A DNA stretch of 64,000 nucleotides, taken from NCBI RefSeq assembly GCF_001586165.1, contig NZ_CP014608.1, forward strand, positions 4,092,001 through 4,156,000, written 5' to 3'. The stretch comes from Obesumbacterium proteus. GTDB taxonomy: Bacteria > Pseudomonadota > Gammaproteobacteria > Enterobacterales > Enterobacteriaceae. Below, piece after piece: positions 8,122 through 17,098 of the stretch. Each line of letters begins with the position of its first letter. Position 1 is the first letter of the stretch. Both the position numbers and the translations under genes were made by a program. Below the pieces are notes generated by a model, which was not told the DNA's origin, ran no database searches, and saw only the letters and a program-made list of their open reading frames with translations.

Positions 8122-11100
8122 AAATCCTCAGCCTACGGTTAAAAAATATCAACTCGCTCAAGGGCGAATGGAAGATCGATTTCACCCGTGAAGACTTTGC
8201 CAATAACGGCTTATTTGCCATCACCGGCCCAACCGGCGCGGGGAAAACAACGCTGCTCGACGCACTCTGTTTGGCGCTGTATCACCAAACGCCGCGCTTG
8301 AAGGTGTCACCCACGCAAAATGAACTGATGACACGCGGCACCGCTGAATCGTTGGCCGAGGTTGAATTCGAAGTGAAAGGCGTCGGCTATCGCGCTTTCT
8401 GGAGCCAGCGTCGCGCCAATAACAAACCAGATGGCAATTTACAAACGCCAAAAGTAGAGCTCGCGCACATTGCCGATGGTGAAATCATCACCGATAAAAT
8501 CCAAACCAAGCTGCATAAAATTGCCGATATTACCGGTTTGGACTTTGGCCGTTTCACCAAGTCGATGATGCTGTCACAGGGCCAGTTCGCCGCCTTCCTC
8601 AACGCCGATCCAGCCGAACGGGCTGAGTTACTGGAAGAACTCACCGGCACCGAAATTTATGGGCAACTATCGGAGCAAATATTCCAGCGTTTCAAACAGG
8701 CAAAAATCGATCTTGATACGCTACATGAACGCGCCGCAGGCGTAGAGCTGCTCAGCGAAGAAGCACTTAACCAGCTTTCCGAACGTTTGTCTGAATTGCA
8801 ACGTGAAGAACAGCAGCAAACGTCTTTGCGCCAAACGCTGATGACCGATCTCCAGTGGCTGCAAAAAAGCCAAGAGCTCAGCCAAAACCGAGAACAGTGC
8901 ACTCAGCGCGTTACCGCGGCATCGCAACAGTGGCAAACCGCCCAGCCGGAAGTTTTACGCTTGGAACGCAGTGAACCAGCGGAGAAACTACGCCCGCTGT
9001 TGTTAACGCTACGCCAGACACGTGCTGATTTAGCATCAACGGCTCAAAGCCAGCAACAGCGCGAACAGCAGCACCAGCAGCTAACTTCGCAGCTAGCGTC
9101 ACTGCAAACCGCGTCAGCGCAAGCGCTGCATGCCAAACAGCAACACCAGCAGCAACGTGCCGCCACGGAAACGTTGATCAACCAACAGGTGGTGCCGCTT
9201 GATTCAAGGCTGACGCAGATCCGCGAAGACCTGTTGGCTCAGCAGCAAAAACTCACGCAAATCAGTGAAGAAAAGCAGAAACAAGAAGCGGCGCTGAAGC
9301 AAAATCGAGAAAAGCTGCAAGCCCAGCAGCAGGAAATCAACCAGCTTCAGCAACAGTTGGCCGATACTGCACAGCACGCGGAATGGAATAACCATTTAGG
9401 CCGCTGGAAAAGCCAGTTCGAGCAATCTGCCGAACACCGCCAAAGCTTAAACGAACTGCGTAAACGCATTGCCGATGCAGAAAAAAATATCGCAGCCGAA
9501 ACCGAAAAACTCACGACGCTGCAACAGGCTGGCTCCCTGCTCAATCAGCGTTTAGCTCAACAGCAAAAAATCTGCGCCGAAACGGAATTACAGCATCAGC
9601 AGCTGGAGCAGAAACACAGTTCAGCGCAGTTAGAAACACAGCGTGAAAAATTGCACCGCGGGCAACCTGCGCGCCAGATTTTGATACAAACCAGCCCGTT
9701 ATTTGGAAAAGCCTCACAGCGACAAAAACAATTGCAGGCGCAAAATACGCAACGCACGCAGGAACTGCTCGCGCTGGAGCAACTTTTAGCCACCAAACGC
9801 TTGGCTTATAAAGAGAAACGTCAGCATCTGAACGATCTGGAAAAGCAGATCGATCTACAGCGTCGGGTGATCGGACTAGAGCAAGAGCGAGCGCGTTTAA
9901 TCGCTGGCGATCCCTGCCCACTTTGCGGATCGCTGGAGCATCCGGCGGTTAAAACCTACCAAACACCGGCGCTTTCAGACAGCGAGCAGCGCCGTGATGC
10001 GCTACGCATTGAAGTCGAAAACCTCGGTCGCGAAGGCAGCGAGCTGGGAGAGCGACACAAGCTGATGCTGCAAACTCAAAATCAGCAGCAGCAAGAAATC
10101 CAAGCCGTTGAAGATGAAATTATGCAGTATCAGCAGCGCTGGGCTCAGGCCACGGCGGCGCTTGAACTGAGCTTAGCGATTGACGACCGTGAGGGGCTGG
10201 AAAACTATCTCACCGAAATCAATCAGCAAGAAGAAACGCTGCAAAATACGCTGCGCCAGCGAGAGAATTTGAGCAAGAACTGGCAGCAGGCTAAAGATGC
10301 GCTGAACAACATACAGCAAGAAGCAAACCAAACGCTACAGCAAATCAGCCTGTTGGAATTGAGCACTCAAACTCAGAGCAAACAGCTCAACGAGTGGCGC
10401 GAAGACTACGGTAAACAGTTAGCACAGCAGCAGCAACGTGACACCACCTTTGCCGATGAACTGCACAAACTGCAACTAACCGCGCCTGTTTCAGGAAACG
10501 AAGCCGAATGGCTGGAACAGCGCAGCAACGAGTTTTCGCTATGGCAACAGCGTCAAAACCACAGTCAGCAATTGGCGCTAGAAAATACACGCCTGATGGC
10601 GGAAGAGCACAGCCTAAGCCAAACCTGTACCGCACTGGAAACACAGTGGCAAACGCAACGTCAGCTTTGTTCTGAGCTTGAAAATCGTTTGAAACAGATG
10701 CAGGTCGAACGCCAGAGTCTGTTGAATGGGCGCAGCGTAGACGAGGTGCGCCAGTCATTAATTGAAACTGAGCAACAGGTTGAAAATCAGCTTCAGCAAG
10801 CGCAACAGGCTGAAAACCAGATACGACAACAGCTCGACAAACTGAGCGGTGAGCTCGAAAGCGCTCAGCAACAGCGTCTACTGTTGGAAAAACGGCTCAG
10901 CCAGCAGCAAACTGAATTCGAACAGGCACTCGCAAACAGCCAATTCGCTGATGAAAACACGTTGATTGCCGCGTTGTTAGACGAAAGCGAGCTTAAACGA
11001 CTGATTGCGCTGCGCGAACAATGTAAAAATCAGCTCTCGCAGGCGCAAGCCTTCTTGCAGCAGGCTGAAAACGAACTCGTCCAGTGGATGGCGCAACGCC

Positions 11101-11810
11101 CTGAAAATCTAGAAATCGATACCACGCTGGAAAAGCTTAATCAGCAGCTGGCTACGCTGGCTGAGCAGCTACGCGAAAACAGCGTGCAGCAGGGGCAAAT
11201 TCAGCAGCAGATCCGCAGCGATGCCGAACGAAAACAGGGACAGCAAAGTCTCTTTGCGCGTATTGAACAGAGCAGACAAGAGTATGAAGACTGGAGCTAT
11301 CTCAACCAGTTAATTGGCTCAAGCAGCGGCGATAAATTCAGAAAATTTGCGCAGGGTTTAACGTTAGATCATCTGGTCTATTTGGCCAACCAGCAGCTTG
11401 CCCGCCTTCATGGTCGCTATTTGCTGCAACGTAAAACCAGCGACGCGCTGGAGTTAGAGGTCGTTGATACATGGCAAGCCGATGCGGTACGCGATACTCG
11501 CACCTTATCCGGTGGTGAAAGCTTCTTGGTGAGTTTGGCGCTGGCGCTGGCGTTATCCGATCTGGTCAGTCATAAAACCAGTATTGATTCGCTGTTCCTT
11601 GACGAAGGCTTCGGCACGCTGGACGCGGAAACCCTTGATACCGCGCTTGATGCCCTCGATACGCTCAACGCAACCGGCAAAATGATTGGCGTCATCAGCC
11701 ACGTTGAAGCCATGAAAGAACGCATACCGGTGCAGATAAAAGTGAAGAAGGTCAATGGGCTGGGCATCAGCCGCTTGGAAACGCAGTATGCGGTGGGGAG
11801 CGGGGAATAA
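8118..11810 (+). CDS. sbcC: Nuclease ATPase subunit SbcC
   Basis: Rad50/SMC-like ATPase partner of SbcD. The Walker A sequence GPTGAGKT is at residues 37-44. Two very long Gln/Glu-rich coiled-coil arms flank a CPLC zinc hook (Cys600, Cys603), almost central in the 1230-residue chain. The C-terminal lobe has the ABC signature TLSGGESFLVSLALALALS and Walker B SLFLDEGFGTLD. E. coli SbcC is 1048 residues, so the arms here are longer, which should give a longer reach between head and hook. The many CAG/CAA glutamine codons create long open frames on the other strands that are not genes. It is the last gene of sbcDC; no classical terminator follows. Confidence 0.96.
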   Translation: MKILSLRLKNINSLKGEWKIDFTREDFANNGLFAITGPTGAGKTTLLDALCLALYHQTPRLKVSPTQNELMTRGTAESLAEVEFEVKGVGYRAFWSQRRANNKPDGNLQTPKVELAHIADGEIITDKIQTKLHKIADITGLDFGRFTKSMMLSQGQFAAFLNADPAERAELLEELTGTEIYGQLSEQIFQRFKQAKIDLDTLHERAAGVELLSEEALNQLSERLSELQREEQQQTSLRQTLMTDLQWLQKSQELSQNREQCTQRVTAASQQWQTAQPEVLRLERSEPAEKLRPLLLTLRQTRADLASTAQSQQQREQQHQQLTSQLASLQTASAQALHAKQQHQQQRAATETLINQQVVPLDSRLTQIREDLLAQQQKLTQISEEKQKQEAALKQNREKLQAQQQEINQLQQQLADTAQHAEWNNHLGRWKSQFEQSAEHRQSLNELRKRIADAEKNIAAETEKLTTLQQAGSLLNQRLAQQQKICAETELQHQQLEQKHSSAQLETQREKLHRGQPARQILIQTSPLFGKASQRQKQLQAQNTQRTQELLALEQLLATKRLAYKEKRQHLNDLEKQIDLQRRVIGLEQERARLIAGDPCPLCGSLEHPAVKTYQTPALSDSEQRRDALRIEVENLGREGSELGERHKLMLQTQNQQQQEIQAVEDEIMQYQQRWAQATAALELSLAIDDREGLENYLTEINQQEETLQNTLRQRENLSKNWQQAKDALNNIQQEANQTLQQISLLELSTQTQSKQLNEWREDYGKQLAQQQQRDTTFADELHKLQLTAPVSGNEAEWLEQRSNEFSLWQQRQNHSQQLALENTRLMAEEHSLSQTCTALETQWQTQRQLCSELENRLKQMQVERQSLLNGRSVDEVRQSLIETEQQVENQLQQAQQAENQIRQQLDKLSGELESAQQQRLLLEKRLSQQQTEFEQALANSQFADENTLIAALLDESELKRLIALREQCKNQLSQAQAFLQQAENELVQWMAQRPENLEIDTTLEKLNQQLATLAEQLRENSVQQGQIQQQIRSDAERKQGQQSLFARIEQSRQEYEDWSYLNQLIGSSSGDKFRKFAQGLTLDHLVYLANQQLARLHGRYLLQRKTSDALELEVVDTWQADAVRDTRTLSGGESFLVSLALALALSDLVSHKTSIDSLFLDEGFGTLDAETLDTALDALDTLNATGKMIGVISHVEAMKERIPVQIKVKKVNGLGISRLETQYAVGSGE

Positions 11811-11863
11811 AATATTCCCTCGTCCTTATATTTTAATCAGCTCCGCTTTTGCGAGCAGGAAAA

Positions 11864-11885
11864 TGTTCTATTGTTCTATAGAACA
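11864..11885. promoter_or_regulatory. Operator-like palindrome upstream of small AraC gene
   Basis: A perfect 14-base palindrome TGTTCTATAGAACA at 11872-11885 is directly preceded by another TGTTCTAT half at 11864. It lies about 165 bases before the AraC-type gene at 12051, in a 240-base gap without genes. It looks like a dimeric repressor site, but no factor can be named. Confidence 0.4.
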
Positions 11886-12050
11886 TCACCCTCTCGGAAT
11901 GTTAGTCGGAGCGGTATCTCATGCCACTTTGTTTAATTTATCTAAACACACCGTTATTAATAACTTGATTATTTTAACAGTTTCGCATTGGTACAATCCC
12001 TTAGGTCTTTTAGGTGGAGCAACTTAAATTGAGCCAATTGGGATGAGAAT

Positions 12051-12404
12051 ATGAAAAGAGAAAAATGTGTTATTCAAAGTTTTCCAGCTGTAATTTGTTG
12101 GATTAATGAAAATATCCACCAGGGAATCAATGCTGCCGATGTAATAAGAATATCGGGATATTCACGTTCTTATTTTTTACGCGAATTTCAATTACACCAC
12201 GGCGTTAGTGTTTCATCCTTCATCAAAGCGACACGGCTAAAAGCATCGGCACAAAAGCTCGTATCCACAGAGTTAAAAATTTTCGAAATTGCACGGGACA
12301 TGGGATTCCCGAGCCAGAGCACTTTCTGCCAGATATTTAAAGGCTATTTCAATATGTCTCCCACAGAATTCCGCTACCGCTCCATGCGGCCAGTAATACA
12401 ATAA
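12051..12404 (+). CDS. Small MarA/SoxS-type AraC-family regulator
   Basis: A 117-residue protein that is essentially only the AraC DNA-binding domain, the architecture of MarA, SoxS and RamA. The first helix-turn-helix lies about residues 31-55 (AADVIRISGYSRSYFLREFQ). The second is near 80-103 (IFEIARDMGFPSQSTFCQIFK), ending in the family motif FNMSPTEFR. It resembles MarA in layout but only moderately in sequence, so orthology to a named regulator is not claimed. Such one-domain members act as monomers and are controlled by their own abundance; the palindrome upstream at 11872 may serve that. Its coding region is more AT-rich than neighbouring sbcC, which suggests later acquisition. Confidence 0.82.
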   Translation: MKREKCVIQSFPAVICWINENIHQGINAADVIRISGYSRSYFLREFQLHHGVSVSSFIKATRLKASAQKLVSTELKIFEIARDMGFPSQSTFCQIFKGYFNMSPTEFRYRSMRPVIQ

Positions 12405-12528
12405 AATAAGCTGCCAAATTTTTCGGATATAATTATTTATATTTTCACGTCGAGGTAAACCGTGCTTAAAAATCTATTCGCATGACTAGATTTGGAAGAT
12501 GATTTTTATTACGGCTTAAAAATAGGAA

Positions 12529-12569
12529 GGGGATAACTTTACTCAACCAAAACACGAATCGTTATCCCC
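12529..12569. terminator. Long-loop inverted repeat after the AraC gene
   Basis: GGGGATAAC at 12529-12537 pairs exactly with GTTATCCCC at 12561-12569 around a 23-base loop. It lies between the convergent AraC-type and DUF1294 genes and may end transcripts from either side, although the loop is large and no U-tract follows. Confidence 0.4.
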
Positions 12570-12573
12570 ATTG

Positions 12574-12590
12574 GGTAGAAGTCTTCTACC
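12574..12590. repeat. Perfect inverted repeat over the DUF1294 stop codon
   Basis: GGTAGAAG-T-CTTCTACC is a perfect palindrome that includes the TAG stop of the minus-strand DUF1294 gene (12586-12588). Together with the repeat just beside it, it probably forms the transcript-end structure for the convergent pair. No binding factor can be named. Confidence 0.45.
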
Positions 12591-12942
12591 ACTGAACCCC
12601 TATGCCATACTGATAAACCCAGTACATTGCCCCAATCGATATGGCTAAATTCACAATCACCGTGATAATAAAATAGGTTTTAAACGGTTGTTTTTGCGTC
12701 TTATGGCGGAAAATTTGCTGACCTAAAATCGCGCCGACCCAGCCGCCGATCAGGCCAAAGAATAACAATGTTATCTCAGGAACTCGCTGCCACGATTTCA
12801 CGGCGGCTAATTTATCAATGCCGTAGATAATCAACGTTAACGCATTGAGTAACAGGCACCACATCACAAACGGATGCAGAGAAAACAGGCTACCGACGGC
12901 CGCCAGTGCGAGAAACAGATAACAAAAGCGATTAAGATTCAT
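12586..12942 (-). CDS. DUF1294 family small membrane protein
   Basis: A 118-residue integral membrane protein of unknown function. Conserved DUF1294 signatures are present: YGIDKLAAV near residue 40, RVPEITLLFFGLIGGWVGAILGQQIFRHKTQK in the middle, and a conserved Phe-Lys-x-x-Phe before the last membrane segment. Four hydrophobic segments are likely (about 7-24, 26-42, 57-75 and 90-111). In many bacteria this domain is fused to an N-terminal cold-shock domain; here it stands alone. It is convergent with the AraC gene and divergent from the fry operon. Family assignment is good, function unknown. Confidence 0.82.
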   Translation of the reverse strand: MNLNRFCYLFLALAAVGSLFSLHPFVMWCLLLNALTLIIYGIDKLAAVKSWQRVPEITLLFFGLIGGWVGAILGQQIFRHKTQKQPFKTYFIITVIVNLAISIGAMYWVYQYGIGVQW

Positions 12943-13041
12943 GCAATAAACCGATTAAATAGAATGAAGAAAGCGTGCGTATAGTGGCCCTCGACGCAGC
13001 ATGATGCAATGTTACGCCTTCCGAAAAATCCCCCAACACAA

Positions 13042-13057
13042 TGCGAGAGAGCTCACA
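13042..13057 (+). promoter_or_regulatory. Candidate CRP site upstream of fryB
   Basis: TGCGA-GAGAGC-TCACA differs from the CRP consensus TGTGA-N6-TCACA at one core base. It sits 155 bases before the fryB start in the gap divergent to DUF1294, as expected for a catabolite-controlled PTS operon. The promoter itself was not resolved. Confidence 0.5.
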
Positions 13058-13211
13058 TTTCATTATTAGCGTTACAAATATCCAGTAAATGCATTTTTTA
13101 TCCCATAACATCCCCTCATTTTTAAACGCCATACTCCCTTCAAGATTTCAGCCTACTTAAAAGAACCGCAACGTAGTGCGATTGGTTTCCCTTTCAGACT
13201 CAGAGGTAGTT

Positions 13212-13538
13212 ATGGTTAAAAAATTTATCGCTGTTTGTGCATGTCCAATGGGGTTAGCTCATACGTTTATGGCCGCTCAGGCGCTAGAAGATGCCGCAAA
13301 AGCGGCAGGTTATGACCAGATAAAAATTGAGACTCAGGGCGCAGACGGCATCGAAAATCGCTTAACCGTGCAGGACATTGCGGAGGCCGACATCATTATT
13401 CATTCGGTTGCCATCACGCCTGAAGATAACGAACGCTTTGAAAGCCGCGACGTATATGAAATCACCCTGCAAGACGCCATTAAAAATGCGGATGGGATCC
13501 TACGTGAAATTGAAGAAATGATTCAATCCGAACAATAA
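13212..13538 (+). CDS. fryB: Fructose-like PTS enzyme IIB, FryB
   Basis: Cytoplasmic phosphocarrier that passes phosphate from the IIA domain of FryA to the sugar entering through FryC. The phosphorylated cysteine is Cys11 in the CACPMGLAHTFMAAQAL motif typical of fructose-family IIB. The start at 13212 was chosen because the GAGGTAG ribosome site lies just upstream and the N-terminus MVKKFIAVCACP matches family members; an earlier ATG at 13176 would add 12 unrelated residues. The 108-residue length equals E. coli FryB. It opens the fryB-fryC-ypdF-ypdE-fryA operon, in the same gene order as E. coli. Confidence 0.92.
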   Translation: MVKKFIAVCACPMGLAHTFMAAQALEDAAKAAGYDQIKIETQGADGIENRLTVQDIAEADIIIHSVAITPEDNERFESRDVYEITLQDAIKNADGILREIEEMIQSEQ

Positions 13539-13582
13539 GAAACGCGGTTATTTTTCAATCAATTCATCAGGGAGATATACCT

Positions 13583-14839
13583 ATGGCTATTAAGAAAAGG
13601 AGCGCAGTGAACCCTTCATCTGGCGGCGAAGCGACGCTGGCTAAAAATCCCAATGCGATGCCCGCGGCAAAACCCAGTATGTGGGGCGATCTACCGCAGC
13701 ATGTGATGTCTGGTATTTCACGCATGGTGCCGACGCTTATCATGGGCGGCGTCATCTTGGCCTTCTCCCAGCTTATTGCCTATGCGTGGCTGAAAGTGCC
13801 TCCTGAGATGGGCATTATGGAGGCCATCAACACGGGGAAATACGTTGGCTTCAATCTCTCCTTGATGAAGTTTGCTTATTTATCGCAGTCGTTTGGCGGA
13901 ATTCTATTTAGCTTCGCCATCCCGATGTTTGCCGCATTTGTCGCCAATTCAATCGGTGGAAAGCTGGCGTTCCCTGCGGGGTTTATTGGCGGATTAATCG
14001 CAACTCAGCCAACCCCTGAATTAACGTGGGACTTAAGTAAACTGCAATGGGTCACCAACTCACCGGTTCCCTCAACGTTTATTGGTGCGCTCATTATCGC
14101 CATTGCCGCCGGTTATTTAGTGAAATGGATGAATGCCAAAATCCAATTACCTGCTTATTTACTGGCATTTAAAACCACCTTTTTGTTGCCTATTCTATCG
14201 GCCGTTTTTGTCATGCTGGCCATGTATTATGTCATTACGCCGTTTGGCGGTTGGGTGAATGCCGGTATTCGCGTCATGCTGCAAGCTGCCGGTGATAAAG
14301 GCGTTTTGATGTATGCCGTGGGGATTTCCGCCACCACCGCTATTGACCTCGGTGGGCCTATTAATAAAGCAGCAGGTTTTATCGCTTTTAGCTTCACCAG
14401 CGATCACGTTCTGCCTATCACCGCTCGCGCTATCGCAATTGTGATCCCCCCTATCGGTTTAGGGCTGGCAACGCTCATTGATCATCGCCTGACTGGCCGC
14501 CGCTTATTTAGCAGCCAGCTGTATCCTCAGGGAAAAACCGCGATGTTCCTCGCTTTTATGGGGATTAGTGAGGGTGCCATTCCATTCCTGCTCGAAAGTC
14601 CGCTAGCCTCAATTCCGGCCTATATGACGGGCGCCATCGTCGGTTCCACCACCGCCGTCGCATTAGGCGCAGTGCAGTGGTTCCCTGAGTCAGCTATTTG
14701 GGCGTGGCCTTTAGTGACCAACTTGGGGGCTTATATGTTTGGCATTGCGTTAGGTGCCGTTGTGACCGCGCTGATTACCGTATTTATTCGCAATATCCTG
14801 TTCAAAAAAGGCAAATTGCACATTGAGGTGATGTCTTAA
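13583..14839 (+). CDS. fryC: Fructose-like PTS enzyme IIC, FryC
   Basis: Membrane permease of the Fry phosphotransferase system, 418 residues, with about ten hydrophobic segments starting near residue 42 (MVPTLIMGGVILAFSQLIAYA). The fructose-family IIC motif GISEGAIPFLLE is near residues 328-339, and the conserved GGPINKAAGFIAF segment is near residue 257. A strong ribosome site (AGGGAGATATACCT) precedes the ATG. It follows fryB by 44 bases. The sugar transported is not known even for the E. coli protein. The N-terminal 35 residues are hydrophilic and may be flexible. Confidence 0.92.
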   Translation: MAIKKRSAVNPSSGGEATLAKNPNAMPAAKPSMWGDLPQHVMSGISRMVPTLIMGGVILAFSQLIAYAWLKVPPEMGIMEAINTGKYVGFNLSLMKFAYLSQSFGGILFSFAIPMFAAFVANSIGGKLAFPAGFIGGLIATQPTPELTWDLSKLQWVTNSPVPSTFIGALIIAIAAGYLVKWMNAKIQLPAYLLAFKTTFLLPILSAVFVMLAMYYVITPFGGWVNAGIRVMLQAAGDKGVLMYAVGISATTAIDLGGPINKAAGFIAFSFTSDHVLPITARAIAIVIPPIGLGLATLIDHRLTGRRLFSSQLYPQGKTAMFLAFMGISEGAIPFLLESPLASIPAYMTGAIVGSTTAVALGAVQWFPESAIWAWPLVTNLGAYMFGIALGAVVTALITVFIRNILFKKGKLHIEVMS

Positions 14840-14922
14840 TGGATAACGGTGCTGCCATCGCCACAAACGATGGCAGCAAGTATAGCCCGTCGGTCTTATC
14901 ATGATATTTAAGCGAGTGTCTC

Positions 14923-16032
14923 ATGTATAAATCGCCCTCTTCAGCGCTCACCGCCTGTCAAATATGGCTAGCCAAGCGCAATTTAGACGCCGTTATTATT
15001 AACGCCAAGCAGAATAAATTTAGCCATACAGGGCTACTTAGCACCTCGGGATACCTCTTTATTACCCGCACCAGCCAGCATATTTTGGCCGACTCTCGTT
15101 ATTATCATGAGCTATCCGCTAAGGCTGATAGCTATCAGTTGCACATGACGGATACGCAACACCCTGCATCGGCCATCATCAATCAAATCATTGCGCAGGA
15201 AAAACTCGCTTGCGTTGGGTTTGAAGCCGAGCATCTGAGCTACAGCCAAAGTCTGTCTCTCATCGAAAAAATTAACGCGGAGATGAGCCCAATTTGTCTC
15301 GATGAACTGCGCCAAATAAAAACGCCGCCCGAGATCGATACCATCAAATCGGCATGTTTAATTGCTGACTGCGCCTGCGCGCACATTCGCCAATATATTC
15401 GCCCCGGTATGACGGAACATCAGATCGCCAACGAGCTTGAGTGGTTCATGAAAAACGAAGGCGCGGAGAAGACGTCATTCGATACCATCGTGGCCAGCGG
15501 AGTACGCGGAGCCATGCCTCATGCCAAAGCCTCACAGAAAGTCGTTGAGGCCGGAGAGTTCATCACGATCGATTTCGGTGCTCAATATCAGGGGTATTGT
15601 TCGGATATGACCCGCACTTTTTTAGTTGAGGGTAACGGCGATAACTCCCTGCAAGAGCACCCACTTTATGCCATTTATCAGGTGGTGTTGCAGGCTCAAC
15701 TCGCTGCCATCGCCGCTATTCGACCGGGTGTGCGCTGCTGCGATATCGACAGCGTGGCGCGTTCCATCATTTCAGCCGCAGGTTATGGCGATTTCTTTGG
15801 CCATAATACCGGCCATGCCATAGGCATTGATGTACACGAAAACCCTCGATTCTCCCCAACAGATACCACGGTTCTGCAGGCAGGTATGCAGCTAACCGTC
15901 GAGCCAGGTATTTACCTGCCAGAACTGGGCGGTGTGCGTATTGAAGACGTGGTATTAGTCACCGAAAACGGCTGCGAAGTTTTATACCAAATGCCCAAAC
16001 AATTGCTGACTACCGGCGAGGATATCCAATGA
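14923..16032 (+). CDS. ypdF: M24-family aminopeptidase YpdF
   Basis: Cytosolic metallopeptidase of the pita-bread fold. E. coli YpdF removes N-terminal Met from Met-X-Pro type peptides and has Xaa-Pro activity. The creatinase-like N domain covers about residues 1-130. The catalytic domain shows metal ligands in DFGAQYQGYCSDMTR, the HNTGHAIGIDVHE histidine, EPGIYLPELGG, and a final VRIEDVVLV glutamate. The length is 369 residues against 361 in E. coli. It lies 83 bases after fryC and overlaps ypdE by four bases (ATGA), so it is firmly part of the PTS operon. Why a sugar PTS carries peptidases is not understood. Confidence 0.92.
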   Translation: MYKSPSSALTACQIWLAKRNLDAVIINAKQNKFSHTGLLSTSGYLFITRTSQHILADSRYYHELSAKADSYQLHMTDTQHPASAIINQIIAQEKLACVGFEAEHLSYSQSLSLIEKINAEMSPICLDELRQIKTPPEIDTIKSACLIADCACAHIRQYIRPGMTEHQIANELEWFMKNEGAEKTSFDTIVASGVRGAMPHAKASQKVVEAGEFITIDFGAQYQGYCSDMTRTFLVEGNGDNSLQEHPLYAIYQVVLQAQLAAIAAIRPGVRCCDIDSVARSIISAAGYGDFFGHNTGHAIGIDVHENPRFSPTDTTVLQAGMQLTVEPGIYLPELGGVRIEDVVLVTENGCEVLYQMPKQLLTTGEDIQ

Positions 16033-17072
16033 ATATCGACCTATTACAGGCTCTCTGCGAAGCAGATGCCATCGCATCCTCAGAACAGGAAGTTCGAGAT
16101 ATTCTCATACAGCACGCCAACCTATGCGGCAAAAAGGTTTCTTTTGACGGGCTAGGCTCAACGCTGATTCAGCTCAACCAGTCCTCAGGGCCTACGATTA
16201 TGATTTGCGCCCATATGGATGAAGTGGGTTTTATGGTGCGAAACATCACTCGCGAAGGTGCCGTTGAGGTTATCCCCATTGGTAATGTGCGTATGCTAGC
16301 CCGTTTCATGCAGCCAGTTCGCATTACCACGCAGCACGGCAAGAAAATCCACGGGTTGCTGGACGCTGAGCTACATGGATCTGAAGCGCATAATTTGTGC
16401 GTAGATATTGGTGCTACATCGGCGGAAGAAGTGAATCAGTGCGGAGTTCGCATTGGCGATCGCGTTACCTACGCCAGCGACTTCAAGGTCCTCTCTCCTG
16501 AATCGCGCATCATGGGAAAAGCCTTTGATGACAGGCTCGGCTGTTTCTTGCTGATTGAATTAATGTACGCCCTGCGCAACGTTGAATTGGATGCCGAAAT
16601 TTGGCTAGTCGCCTCTTCCAGCGAAGAGGTGGGGATGCGCGGGGGTAAAACCGCAGCACACATGATTCAACCTGATTTAGCCTTAATCCTCGATACCGCG
16701 TGTTGGTCAAAAAACTTTGATTACGGTGCTGCTAATCATCGACAGATTGGGCAAGGACCGATGCTGGTGATGTACGACAAAACGCTCATTCCGTCCCCTC
16801 GCCTGCTGAACTTTATTCAAGACACAGCGCAGCAAAATGCCATTCCATTGCAAACCGATATGTTCAGCAACGGCGGTACCGATGGCGGCAGCGTACATCT
16901 TTGCGGCAAAGGCATTCCAACTGCGGTACTGGGCGCACCAACGCGGCATGGCCATTGCGCCGCATCGATTGCGGATTTGCGGGATGTCGAACAGACCAAG
17001 CAGCTTCTCGTTGCGGTCATCCAGCAACTGAATGCCGACACACTCCATCATTTAACGGACTTTTCGCAGTAG
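16029..17072 (+). CDS. ypdE: M42-family aminopeptidase YpdE
   Basis: Di-metal aminopeptidase of the tetrahedral TET/FrvX type, 347 residues (E. coli YpdE 345). Metal and catalytic residues are visible: AHMDEVGFMV near residue 61, KAFDDRLGCF around 163, SSSEEVGMRGG around 198, an ILDTACW aspartate, and the C-terminal PTRHGHCA histidine. It starts inside the ypdF stop (ATGA), so translation is coupled. With YpdF it could process peptides or aminoacyl conjugates stepwise; in E. coli, YpdE takes residues in turn until stopped by proline. fryA begins 26 bases later. Confidence 0.92.
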   Translation: MNIDLLQALCEADAIASSEQEVRDILIQHANLCGKKVSFDGLGSTLIQLNQSSGPTIMICAHMDEVGFMVRNITREGAVEVIPIGNVRMLARFMQPVRITTQHGKKIHGLLDAELHGSEAHNLCVDIGATSAEEVNQCGVRIGDRVTYASDFKVLSPESRIMGKAFDDRLGCFLLIELMYALRNVELDAEIWLVASSSEEVGMRGGKTAAHMIQPDLALILDTACWSKNFDYGAANHRQIGQGPMLVMYDKTLIPSPRLLNFIQDTAQQNAIPLQTDMFSNGGTDGGSVHLCGKGIPTAVLGAPTRHGHCAASIADLRDVEQTKQLLVAVIQQLNADTLHHLTDFSQ

Positions 17073-17098
17073 CGCGAGTTTAGAAAAGGATTCATGCC

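Noticed and set aside
9541..9921. Open frames of about 60-125 codons on the strand opposite sbcC
   Set aside because: They arise from the biased glutamine and glutamate codons of the coiled coil; no ribosome sites and no recognisable domains.
9000..11300. CAG-rich low-complexity as a nucleotide repeat
   Set aside because: It encodes the SbcC coiled-coil arms and is not a tandem array.
11755..12027. 90-codon frame overlapping the sbcC end
   Set aside because: Begins inside sbcC in another frame and includes the palindrome; no domain.
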